From Papio anubis (taxonomy: Eukaryota; Chordata; Mammalia; Primates; Cercopithecidae), in contig NC_044980.1 of the NCBI RefSeq assembly GCF_008728515.1, positions 31,388,290 to 31,452,289 on the forward strand: a stretch of DNA of 64,000 nucleotides. Direction: 5' to 3'. Both the position numbers and the translations under genes were made by a program. Shown here one piece after another: positions 11,179 to 21,888 of this stretch; positions within the stretch are counted from its first letter, which is position 1; every line of letters begins with the position of its first letter. The notes beneath the pieces are model-generated. The model ran no database searches, had not been told where the DNA came from, and worked only from the letters and a program-made list of their open reading frames with translations.

Positions 11179-13218
11179 GGCTCAGATGAACATCTCTGTT
11201 GAGCAGATAGAAACCAGTAAAACTCGCCAAGCAACTCCACCAACCTGGGGGCAGATGAAGAGTCTAGCTCACATTGCAGAAGACAACAGTGAGGTCTCAG
11301 AACAAGCCACTGACCCCCAGTAATCTAATGGTAGCTATGATGGCGGTAATCTCCCTGGTGGTGAGTCTCCCTGTAGCTGAGGCAGATCAAAATTACACTT
11401 ATTGGGCCTACATTCCATTCCCACCACTGATTAGGCCTGTTACATGGTCAGACTCCCACCCTGGTGGAGGTTTATGTTCATGATAGTGTCTGGATGCCTG
11501 GACCAACAGATAACCGAGGTCCTACCCATCCAGAGGAGGAAAGAATGTTAATAAATGTTTCCACTGGTTATCGCTTTCCTCCCATCTGCCTGGGGCCAGC
11601 AACAGGATGTTTAAATTATGATAAACAAAGTTGGATGGTTTATGTCCCTGCACATAAAGGATCAAAAGCCTCTATTCAGGAAATCAGTGGAAGAACATTT
11701 CAATCTTTGGACACTATTAAATACTTTGAGCACAGCTATGTTATGACACATAGCCAGATTAATAAATTTAAACCTAATAAGAAGCCCTGCCCTAGGCAGG
11801 CCCCTAAATGGTCTGAAAAGCTAGAGGTGCTAACCTGGTAAGATTGTATTGCAAATTGCGCTGCTGTACTGCAAAATAATTCCCATGGAATCGTCATTGA
11901 TTGGGCCCCTAGGGGACGCTTTGCAGTAAATTGTACTGGACAGCGCAAAGATTGTAGAGAGACTCCTTTTGCCAACGACTACCCAGATAATGCACCAAAA
12001 TTATATAGAAGAATTGAAACAAATTACGCTATTAAGCGGGAGGAGAATGGTATGGCTCCTCCAAGCCCAAAAATGATTGATCCAATTATAAGTCCAGAAC
12101 ATCCAGAACTGTGGAAAATAATGATAGCTCAAACCCCAATTCAGATTTGGAAAGGACAATATAAAACAGAGACCTACAGTAAAAAACTTTGATTTGCTGT
12201 ATACATGACCTCTAACTGGACGGTCCCATTGCAGAGCTGTGTTAAACCTCCTTTTATGCTGGCAGCGGGAAAAATTAATATCTTACCTGACTCTCAAACC
12301 ATATCATGCCTCAACTGTCATCTTTTTACCTGTATTAATTCTACCTTTAATAAACATAATAGCATTTTACCAGTTAGGGCCTGAGAAGGAGTATGGATAC
12401 CTATTTCCTTCAATAGACCTTGGGAGGCCTCTCCCTCCATACATATTATCACTGAAGTACTAAAAGGCATACTTAATAGATCAAAGAGATTCATATTTAC
12501 TTTAATAGCTGTGATCATGGGCCTTATAGCTGTCACAGCTACTGCTGCTGCTACTGGTGTTGCTTTCACTCTTCTATTCAAACTGCAGGCTTTGTGGAAA
12601 GTTGGCAGAAAAAAATCTTCTAAGCTTTGGAATTCCCAAAACCAAATGGATCAAAAATTGGCAAATCAAATTAATGATCTCCATCAAACAGTAATGTGGA
12701 TGGAAAACTGGATTATGAGCTTGGAGCACAGAATTCAAATGCAACGTGATTGGACTACTTCTGATTTTTTTATTATTCCTAGCTCTTATAATGCCACTGA
12801 ACACCACTGGGAGACGATTAGATGTCCCCTACAAGGAAAAGCAGATAATTTAAAACTAGATATTGCTAAACTGAAAAAACAAGTCTTTGAGGCATCTCAG
12901 GCTCATCTCACTCTGTTGCCTGGAGCTGATATTCTTGCTGGAGCCACTGAGGACCTTTCTAATATCAATCTTTTAAAGTGGATTAAAACCATAGGTGGAT
13001 CAACAATTGCAAATTTTATTTTAGTTTGTGTCTGTTTACGCTGTTTGTTTTTAGTCTACAGATGCAGATGGCGCCTTGGGAGAGAAGCCAGACACCATGA
13101 TCAAGCCATGACAGCAATGGTGGTTAATAAAAAGAAAAAAATCAATAAAGACAAAAAAGGTGGACATGTGGGAAAGAGAGTTTCTGGGGTGCCAGTTGAG
13201 TTGGTCTCCCCTGTGTGA
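11179..13218 (+). pseudogene. Proviral env pseudogene (surface and transmembrane units)
   Basis: An N-terminal piece from 11179 and a signal-peptide-like hydrophobic run (about 11325-11385) lie in different frames. From 11464 to 13218 a single frame covers nearly all of the surface and transmembrane units. It is interrupted only by TAA 11839, TGA 12190 and TGA 12382. Visible features are N-glycosylation sites, a furin-type RSKR site (12478-12489), a hydrophobic fusion-peptide segment (about 12490-12570), heptad-like helices, and a membrane anchor near 13000-13065. The two cysteines expected in the transmembrane loop are Arg (CGT 12745) and Phe (TTT 12766). The last frame runs 52 nt into the 3' LTR. 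Confidence 0.9.
13153..13166 (+). promoter_or_regulatory. Probable polypurine tract
   Basis: The stretch aaaaaaggtggaca directly precedes the 3' LTR, where plus-strand DNA synthesis is primed in retroviruses. It has pyrimidine interruptions and is a weak tract. Confidence 0.5.
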
Positions 13219-13741
13219 GACACCCATGAGGAGCCATGGGTGGCCTCTGAGGAGAAAAGTCTCCTTATTGCCTTCATGTCTTTATGCCCCAAGAGTATAA
13301 CCGCTCAGTGGTATTCCACACGTTGCTCAGGGAGATGACACTCCCTCGAAGCAATGGAGTATAATCAAGTATCTTGGCTCCTCCTGAAACCCGCTCCCAT
13401 CCATTTCAGTCCCAATAAGCTAAAGACCTTAAGTAGTTTAGACACATGCCTTTGCTCAAGGAAATTCACAGAAACTGCCACTGCTATACATCTTATTGAA
13501 TGACTCACGAGTTCTCCTTCACTGACTAATCCTTTTCCTCATCCCTTCCTCCCTCTCCCATCGGCCCTAAGAACAAAGAGCTTGTAAACCAATAAATTAG
13601 GTGCAACTCTGGGCACTGAACAAGCTCTGATGCTCCTCCGGTCCCCTGGACCCCTTTTAAACACTTATTCTGTCTCTAACTCCTTTGTCTCCGCCGGACT
13701 TGGGGTACTCACTGGGTGGTGTGGGGCTGGTTTCCCCAACA
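13167..13741 (+). repeat. Provirus 3' LTR (575 bp)
   Basis: It matches the 5' LTR from TGTGGGAAAG to CCCCAACA, with about 30 substitutions counted by eye (many C to T or G to A at CpG sites) and a few indels. AATAAA is at 13591-13596. Confidence 0.95.
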
Positions 13742-13747
13742 TTTATC
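13742..13747. repeat. Provirus target-site duplication, right copy
   Basis: The sequence tttatc directly follows the terminal CA of the 3' LTR and matches 4845-4850. Confidence 0.92.
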
Positions 13748-13870
13748 AACTTGGGAAAATGGTCACTATATGTCATTAAGAGAAAAAGGGTTACAAAGCA
13801 GTCTTAAGATACTTTCCCTTCCCTCTTTTTTAAGTAAAAACGAACAAGGGCAAACTCATTTAAAACAAGA

Positions 13871-14153
13871 CTGGTGGCTCACGCCTGTAATCCCAGCACT
13901 TTGGGAGGCTGAGGCGGGCAGATCATGAGGTCAGGAGATCGAGGCCATCCTGGCTAACACAGTAAAACCCCGTTTCTACTAAAAATACAAAAAAATTAGC
14001 CGGGCGTGGGGGCAGGCGCCTGTAGTCCCAGCTACTCAGGAGGCTGAGGCAGGAGAATGGCATGAATCCAGGAGGCGGAGCTTGCAGGGAGCTGAGATCG
14101 TGCCACTGCACTCCAGCCTGGGCGACAGAGCGAGACTCTGCCTCAAAAAAATA
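13871..14153 (+). mobile_element. AluY, 5' truncated
   Basis: Starts at ggtggctcacgcc and ends in an A-rich tail with a T. It lies just right of the provirus. Confidence 0.88.
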
Positions 14154-14809
14154 AAAATTTTTTTTAAACTTACAGCTTTCCTTCTACTCTTTTATATGTA
14201 CCAGTCATGATTAAGACTACAGAAACTGCGAAAGGGAACCATACTTGTATAATGTTTCTAGCCCAGCACTCTGAAAATGCCCAGATCATAAAGGACCCTC
14301 AACTATCTGAGGACAAGCAGACGAAGAAGAGATTAATGGATAGATGGGTGGATGGATAAATAGAACATTATAAGTCCACATTTTACAAACAATAATTTCT
14401 AAATATTTCGTGTATCTTGTGAAAATCATTAAAATATACGTGAAAATTTTCCTAATTCAAAATTTCACAGAAGCCACCTTAAAAGAGTATTTATGATAAC
14501 CAAATAGAAGTTAATCCTGAGACTAATTTCCAGTCAGCTTCAAAACTGCTTTGTGATTAGAATTCTCTGGCAGGTTCTGTTCCAAGCCCTGGCTCCCCTA
14601 CTCCCCTAGAATGGAATGCCCACACTTAAATAAATTTTGCAATGCGCAGCTCCACTCCCCTCTGCTCCTTTCCCTCCCTGGAACAGCCTCAGCCTAAACT
14701 GCGATCTCCTCTGAACTGAACATTTAGTTTCCACTCCCTACCTAGCTCTTAAGACAGTACTACTGGACACTGTAATTCTAATTCTCACGTCTCATCTCCC
14801 CGCTACTGG

Positions 14810-15020
14810 ACTGCAAACTTGAAAAAACTTCTCATGTTACTTTTTTATTTCTAAACCCATTTAACAAAAAGTTCTGCACAAAGTATAATCTTATAGTTCA
14901 GTGCAATTTTTGTGTAAACTTGAAGAGGCTAGGACTTCTCATGTTACTTTTTTATTTCTAAACCCATTTAACAAAAAAGTTCTGCACAAGGTATAATCTT
15001 GTAGTTCAGTGCAATTCTAC
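14810..15020 (+). repeat. Tandem duplication, unit about 107 bp
   Basis: The unit starting cttctcatgttactttttta at 14828 is repeated at 14935 with only a few differences (for example caaagtataatctta against caaggtataatcttg). Confidence 0.85.
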
Positions 15021-15128
15021 TAATTATTGTTCCCACATCCTTCCCCACTCTCAAGCCCCTTGGGGATGAGGCCTTAGTAGTCAAAGAACCCTACTGAAAT
15101 GAAAAATGATCAAATTAAAAGGCAGACA

Positions 15129-15270
15129 AGAGGAAAAAAACTTCAATTAAATAAAAAAGGAAAGGGTTAGGAGCTACTGCCCTCTCCAAAAGACCCAGTC
15201 CTACCACCTTCAGTGAAGATCCTGGCGCTTCCGCCTAAAAATAGGGTGCCATCAAAAAGACAAAAGGTGA
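15129..15270 (+). repeat. Shared segment X, copy 1
   Basis: About 140 bp (agggttaggagctactgccc, cctaccaccttcagtgaag) closely matching 37186-37350. Both copies are followed at the same base by an Alu. Not recognised as a named repeat. Confidence 0.65.
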
Positions 15271-15567
15271 GGCTGGGCGCGGTGGCTCACATCTGTAATC
15301 CCAGCACTTTGGGAGGCCAAGGCAAGAGGATCACTTGAGCCCAGGAGGTTGAGACCAACTTGGGCAACACAGCAAAACCCCATCTCTACAAAATATACAA
15401 AAATTAGCCATGTGTGGTGGCGCATGCCTGTAGTCCCTGCTACTTGGAAGGCTGAGGTGGGAGGATCACCTGAGCCCCACAAGTTTGAGGCTGCAGTGAG
15501 CAGAGATCACACCACTGGACTCCAGCCTGGGCGACAGAGCAGACCTTGTCTCAGGAAAAAAAAAAAA
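15271..15567 (+). mobile_element. Old Alu following segment X
   Basis: Flanked by the duplication aaaggtga (15263-15270 and 15569-15576). Confidence 0.88.
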
Positions 15568-15664
15568 GAAAGGTGAGAATATGGAAAGGTGGAGAGAACT
15601 GGTGATCACAAGGGCTGGAAGAGGTCAAGGCCTTTTGAGTTTTCTGATTTGGAGCGTCAAGGCG

Positions 15665-15735
15665 TAATGAAACTTAATACTTATTGTGGACCAACTATCT
15701 ATCAGGCACTTTACATGTGCTATTTTATTTAATTG
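15665..15735 (-). repeat. MIR or L2 end fragment
   Basis: The stretch taccaggcactttacatgt-like (tatcaggcactttacatgtg) with taatacttattg before it fits antisense MIR. Confidence 0.45.
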
Positions 15736-16184
15736 TCACTGGAGTCATTTTGGAGGCTTGGAGGCTACTGGTATCTCTGGAGGCTAAGCAGTATCTGGAA
15801 AAGAGGAATCATGGAATCAATTCCAAGGATTCTTTAAGGAAGACTCTGGGCTTGACCTAAAAATCAGAATTCAAGTGGTACTTTAGGTTTCCAGATTTCT
15901 CAAACCAGTTCGGGAGGAATTACAAAAAGATAACTGACCAGAGGTTCAGAACAAAGGTAAAGATAAATATACCTACCATGTGCCCATAAAAATTAAAATT
16001 TTTTTAAAAATAAAGGCATAGATGAGCATCTGAATTTGAGTAAAACATTCAGTAAACCCACATATAAAGTGCAAGAGAATCAAGAAATAGTAAAAATAAT
16101 GGAAATATTAAACACTTGTCAAGACCACTATAAACCTGAATTTACTTCTCTAAGCTAGGTAATCACCAATTTGCATTTGTTCAG

Positions 16185-16395
16185 CAACATGCTGTTTTCA
16201 AAGCACTCACATACGCCAACACATTGGATCCCTACAACTTAGAGGCTTTCCAACAGAACACAAAAGTAGGCCCATTTTGCCCAGGGGAAAACTAAGGTTC
16301 TAAAATTCGAAATATTTATTATAATTCTTTCAACCAGTCAAGGGCAAGGCTAGGAGTCAAGAACACAGCAGTCTTGCAGGTCCTGATCCAAAGCA
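16185..16395 (-). repeat. MIR fragment
   Basis: Decayed antisense MIR order: tttcaaagcactcacatac, then aaaagtaggcccattttgcc, then aactaaggttctaaaa. Confidence 0.45.
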
Positions 16396-16566
16396 TCCTC
16401 CCTATGTACATCCTTACTGCACCTAACACATACACCCACTAAAGTTAGTAATTCAGGAGAGGCGAGCAGGATAAATAAAGTTAGTAATTCATTTTATTGA
16501 AATCATTTGCAAATCTGTCTTCTACGCAGACTGAATGCTCCTTAAAAGCAAAAAATTTTTCTTTGT

Positions 16567-16863
16567 GGCCCAGGGCACAGTGGCTTACACCTGTGATCCC
16601 AGCACTTTAGGAGGCCAACGCGGGCAGATCACTTGAGGCCAGGAGTTCAAGACCAGCCTGGCTAACATGGTGAAACCCCATCTTTACTAAAAACACAAAA
16701 ATTAGCTGGGCATGGTGGCATGTGCCTGTAATCCCAGCTACTTGGGAGGCTGAGACACGAGGATTGCTTGAACCCAGGAGGAAGAGGTTGCATGAGCCAA
16801 GATTATGCCACTGCACTCCAGTCTGGGCGACAGAGCAAGACTTGGTCTCAAAAAAAAAAAAAA
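16567..16863 (+). mobile_element. AluS-type
   Basis: Full length; flanks share an approximate attttt-ctttgt duplication. Confidence 0.9.
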
Positions 16864-17586
16864 TTTTTTTTCCTTTGTAACCCCTGCATCTAGCAAAGGG
16901 AATGGCACAGAGAAGGTGTTCAATACTTGGATTAAACAGAACATATAAATACTAAATAACCTCTGATTTCATTTTAGCTAACATGGTATAGACAAAAATT
17001 AAATGATATATTCCATTTAGTGACTGAACTGAAATTTAAGTTCTTAAATGTTATTTCTGAGGTTATTTTGTTAATATGGTATAAACTGTTTAGCATTTCC
17101 ATTTAAGAAACTGGAACTAGAAAATGAAACCAAAGTAAAAATAACCATTAGCAACTTTTACATACATTTTCTTAATTTCTAATCTGTCCCAGAAGGTAGT
17201 GGTGGAAGAATACAAAGTTTGCCTATGTATTACCAATAAAAATAACTTTTACCTTAAAATTTTAACTCATAAGTTCCTACATGCAGTTCAGTATGCTAAA
17301 ATTGTTCCTCTTCCTACTGAACTACAAGCCAAATTCTATTGCAATAAAAATTCTTATCAGAGAAAAAGATTTCTAAACCTCAACTAAGCACAAGCTTAGA
17401 ATTTTCAATACTGACTTATTTCAATGTTTCTCACCCTTTATTTCATCGGTTCCCGTAAGAAGTATTTTCAGATTTTTTCCTCATTACCTTCTCCCCCATG
17501 AAATTTTAATATGATGGAATATACTATATATTTGTTTGTACATTGTTAAGTGTACCTTTTTATAAACAAAAGAAGTAAAAAAAAAA

Positions 17587-17884
17587 ATTTTTTTTTTTTG
17601 AGACGGAGTCTCGCTCTGTCACCCAGGCTGGAGTGCAGTGGCGCAATCTCGGCTCACTGCAAGCTTCACCTCCCGGGTTCACGTCATTCTCCTGCCTCAG
17701 CCTCCCGAGTAGCTGGGACTACAGGAGACCGCTACCACGCCGGGCTAATTTCTTTGTATTTTTTTCAGTAGAGACAGGATTTCACCATGTTAGCCAGGAT
17801 GGTCTCCATCTCCTGACCTCGTGATTCGCCTGCTTTGGCCTCCCAAAGTGCTGGGATTACAGGCTTGAGCCACCGCGCCTGGCC
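17587..17884 (-). mobile_element. AluY
   Basis: Antisense full-length copy with the AluY-type gcaagcttcacctcccggg segment. Confidence 0.9.
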
Positions 17885-17972
17885 CTATGTATTCTTAATG
17901 TGAGTAATGTCATTGTACTGACTGACTGCCAAATGCCAGGCTGAAATATATGACATCACAACATTATAGAAC

Positions 17973-18273
17973 AGGTCAGGTGGAGTGGCTCATGCCTGTA
18001 ATCCCAGCACTCTGGGAGGCCGACGTGGGTGGATCACATGAGGTCACGAGTTTGAGACCAGCCTGGCCAACATGGCGAAGCCCTGTCTCTACTAAAAATA
18101 CAAAAAGTACCCGTGTGTGGTGGCAAACACCTGTAATCCCAGCTACTCAGAAGGCTGAGGCAGGAGAATCGCTTGAACCCAGGAGGTGGAGGTTGCAGTG
18201 AGCATAGATCGCACCACTACACTCCAGCCTGAGTAACAGAGCGAGACTCTGTCTTAGAAGAGAAAAAAAAAAA
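17973..18273 (+). mobile_element. AluS-type
   Basis: Full length; flanks share ttatagaaca and ttctagaaca. Confidence 0.9.
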
Positions 18274-18296
18274 TTCTAGAACAGCAACATAATTTA

Positions 18297-18350
18297 GTTT
18301 TGACACACAGAACTAAATTTATATGAGCTTTGACACACAGAACTAAAATG
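18297..18350 (+). repeat. Short tandem duplication (30-bp period)
   Basis: The sequence tttgacacacagaactaaa occurs twice, 30 bp apart. Confidence 0.75.
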
Positions 18351-19216
18351 AATGAACTTGAAGACAGACACGTCCTTCAGTGAATCTGTACTTAGTAAAG
18401 GGCCTCTCACGGAGCATGTACTCAGTAAACATTTGATGAATGGATGGAAACTGTTAGAATCCTAGATGTGTGGTAATCCTAGATTAGAAGCAGTTACACT
18501 GCTTCTAAATGTCATTTAGCAAGATGAGAACCTCTAGACAGGCCACAGAAATGTGGACTTCATATCTCAAATCACTTAAAATTCAACTCGCTACAACCCT
18601 GGAAACCTGGAATTTTCTGTAGTCAATTTTCAGGAAGGAAAAAAAAAAGATGAAAACCTTAAGCTAAAACAAACAGTTCCTGTTCGGTAATTTTTAACCT
18701 TCCTGATTCACTAAACGCTTTTGAGTATCTAATGAAAGCTTTGTCCTCTTTCCCCAAGAAAACACGCAACTGCAGAGTATTCACAGAGTTTCTCAGCTCT
18801 GTTGACTCCAATTTAAGAACTTCTCCATTAAAGGAATATGTAAACCAAATACAATGCATTAAGTTTAAAAATAAGTTAATTTTTTTGTTGTTCTTTAAAA
18901 TGTTATTCTTAAAAGTTACCAAAAACATCCTTTTTGGCAATTACACTGTACTTTAATATTAGTTGTGTTTTTGCAGATGAGCGGTTTACCAAACAGGAAG
19001 AGAAATAGCCTACATTCTAAATATATTTGTAATGCCTAAGTCAAAAACCTCAAAATGTACTAGATTACATTGTAATACTGCACAATGCTATTGAAACAGG
19101 TTGCAGTCTTCCTGGCTTTGATAAGAGAAACCTGAAGTCAAAAACATCAATTTCAAAATGAAGCCAGGTTTCCACTTTTGGCACTTGTCAGGACACTTAT
19201 TAAAAAGCAGCAGCAC

Positions 19217-19505
19217 GGCTGGGCACAGTGGCTCACGCCCAGCCCTTTGGGAAGGCAAGGCAGGCAGATCACTTGAGGTCAAGAGTTCGAGACTAGCCTG
19301 GCCAACATGGTAAAACCCCATCTCTACTAAAAATATAAAAATTAGCTGGGCGTGGTGGCAGGCGCCTGTAATGCCAGCTACTTGGGAGGCTGAGGCCGAA
19401 GAATCGCTTGAACCGGGGAGGTGGTGTTGGAGTGGGCCAAGATGGCGCCACTGCACTTCAGCCTGGGTGACAAGAGTAAAACTCCATCTAAAAAAAAAAA
19501 AAAAA
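19217..19505 (+). mobile_element. AluS-type with small 5' deletion
   Basis: The first arm lacks the usual tgtaatc part (reads ctcacgcccagccctttggg). Flanks share aaaaagcag. Confidence 0.88.
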
Positions 19506-19848
19506 GCAGGAGGAGAACAAGCACTGTCTTTTTGTGCTGCTTCAAAGGGAGACTCACAACATGAAGATAAATTCTCTAAACAAAGACTACAGCATACTTT
19601 GATACTATTCAATCTGATTAATGGCAGTAGAAAAGTTATGCTGTTAGAAAGGGGGGGAAGTTTGCAAAGACATAAAAAAGTGTACAGCCAAGTTTAACAT
19701 GACAAACATAACACAGCAAGCATAATGCCTGATGCCTCCAGGGGCTTTAAGATTTACATGTAAGATGATATTATAAAAGCATATTTATTTAAATATCAGA
19801 AAAATCCCCCAAATATTTCAGAATCTATCAAAATAACTTCAAAATACA

Positions 19849-20148
19849 ATTGTTTTGTTTTGTCTTTTGAGACAGTTTCACTCTCGTCACCCAGGCTGGA
19901 GTGCAGTGGCGCAACCTTGGCTCACTGCAACCTCTGCCTCTTAGGTTCAAGTGATTCTCCTGCCTCAGCCTCCCAAGTAGCTGGGATTACAGGTGCTCGC
20001 CACCATGACTGGCTAATTTTTGTATTTTTAGTAGAGATAGGGGTTCACCATGTTGGCCAGGCTTATCTCGAACTCCTGACCTCAGGTGATCCATCAAGCT
20101 CGGCTTCCCAAAGTACTGGGATTACAGGCATGAGCCACTGCCTCTAGC
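19849..20148 (-). mobile_element. AluS-type
   Basis: Flanked by the duplication cttcaaaatac (19838-19848 and 20149-20159). Confidence 0.92.
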
Positions 20149-20343
20149 CTTCAAAATACCATTCTAAAAGGTAAATTCAAAAGCTCCATAGAAGAACTCT
20201 CAGGGAGTACAAAATTAATAAATATCATATATTAGTATAACTTACGGGATGAGTTAGTAAATATTTTGACTGTATTGTAAAAGAATCCCAAAGCATAAAA
20301 AGTAATTTCAACAGTATAAAATCTTGTTGAAAAGGTATAAGCA

Positions 20344-20606
20344 GGCCAGGCGTGGTGGCTCACACCTATAATCCCAGCACTTTAGGAGGCCAAGGCAGGA
20401 AGATTGCTTGAGGCCAGGAGTTCGAGACTGGGCGACATAGTGAGACCACGTCTCTACAAAAAAAAAAAAAAAAAAAATTGTATTCAGGAGACTGAGGAGG
20501 GAGGATTGCTTGAGATCAGGAGGTCGAGGCTGCAATGAGCCATGATCACACCACCACACTCCAGCCTGGACAACAAAGCTAGGCCCTGTCTCAAAAGAAA
20601 AAAAGT
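20344..20606 (+). mobile_element. AluJ
   Basis: Diverged copy with a long central A run (about 20457-20477). Confidence 0.88.
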
Positions 20607-21460
20607 ACAATCAAATGGTTTAATGAACTTCAAAAGTAATTTTTGAGATCCTGTATATCTCATACTTGTGTTTAAATGCCTGAAAAAAAAGATAAAACTT
20701 CAAACCTTTAAAAAATATGAAGGAAATATCATTTGTATTAGAAACAACAAAAATTCACTAAAAACTGAGAAGCCTTTATACTTTAAATTACTAAAACTCA
20801 GCACATCTGGAAATTCTGAATACTTGTTGAATGAATTTCTGATTTACAGATTTGATATGTAGAGATAGTGGACAGCACCACACATATAGAAAGGAAAACA
20901 ATTTTTCTTAAGTTATACATCTTCATCACTATTATACGTCAAAGTAGTGACCTTGGGAACCTTATTCCAAAAATGGAACCCATCTTTGGAGCCTGTGGAA
21001 AAGTCACACAAAAGTCAGTTCCATCATTTTGGCTAATCTTAAGTATTTTACCCCATTATATATTATTTACCTCAAGTACCTACTTATTTTTCAAGATACA
21101 GAAGTTACTGTATTACAGTTCTTGTCTACAAGCATTAGAAACATTAGTAACTGACTCTGGCTATCTTTAAAAAGCAACTTTACTGGAAGGCTGTTGAAAC
21201 TCACAACATTGAAAGATGACTGGAAAATCAGGCTGGAAAAAAACAGCGCCAATAAACCAGAGAAAGCAGCTCAAAGAATTATGCCAAAGAACAGTCTGAA
21301 CCACACGCTGACATGACTCTGGAAAGGTCTCCAAAAAACCCTACAGCTTGTTCTTCTCTCAAGATCCAAAGCCCTGAAAGAAAACATTTGACTGGACAAG
21401 TCTGGCTGCGTGACAAAACAGCAGGGATGAATAACAGGCTTCACGAGTGCATCCTAGAGC

Positions 21461-21888
21461 CGGTCGCAGTAATCCCAACACTTTGGGAGGCTGACGCGGG
21501 AGGATCACTTCAGGCCAGGAGATCGAGGCTGCAGTGAGCTGTGGGCTATGATCTCGCCATTATACTCCAGCCTGGTGACAGAGCACGATCCGTCTTAAAA
21601 ATAGGTTCAGTGGCTCGTGCTTTTAATACCAGCACTTTGGGAGGCTGAAGGGGGAGGATCACTTGAGCCCAGGAGTTCAAGACCAGCCTAAGCCATGTGG
21701 CCAAATCCCTGTGTTTATAAAAAACGATTTTTTTTTTATTAGCTGGGCATGGTGGTGTGTGCCTGTGGTCCTAGCTCCTCCGGAGGCTGAGGCAGGCACT
21801 TTAGCCCAGGAGGTTGAGGTTGCAGTTAGCCGAGATCGCACCACTGCACTCCAGCCTGGGTAACAGAGCAAGACCTTGTCTCAAAAAA
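21461..21888 (+). mobile_element. Old Alu monomer followed by an Alu
   Basis: A single-arm Alu fragment (21461-21600) abuts a diverged dimeric Alu (21601-21888). Confidence 0.8.

Larger units (their letters stand above)
4851..13741 (+). mobile_element. Full-length class II (HERV-K/HML-type) endogenous provirus
   Basis: The order is LTR, PBS, gag, pro (dUTPase plus protease), pol (RT, RNase H, integrase), env, polypurine stretch, LTR. The 8891 bp include an AluY of about 310 bp, so the original element was about 8.6 kb. It is flanked by the 6-bp duplication tttatc (4845-4850 and 13742-13747), the length expected for this class. Separate dUTPase/protease coding, the lysine-tRNA primer site and the G-patch after the protease all point to the betaretrovirus-like HML group; I cannot name the subgroup. 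The LTRs differ at roughly 5-6% by eye plus small indels, suggesting an insertion on the order of 10-25 million years old. It lies antisense to GOLPH3. Every gene is disrupted, so no infectious potential is implied. Confidence 0.95.

Noticed and set aside
4851..13741. Possibility that the provirus is intact or coding-competent
   Set aside because: Stops, frameshifts, lost zinc and disulfide cysteines and an Alu insertion break every gene.
19088..19612. Minus-strand ORF of 174 codons
   Set aside because: Most of it is antisense Alu with short unique flanks; the familiar Alu-derived peptide pattern.
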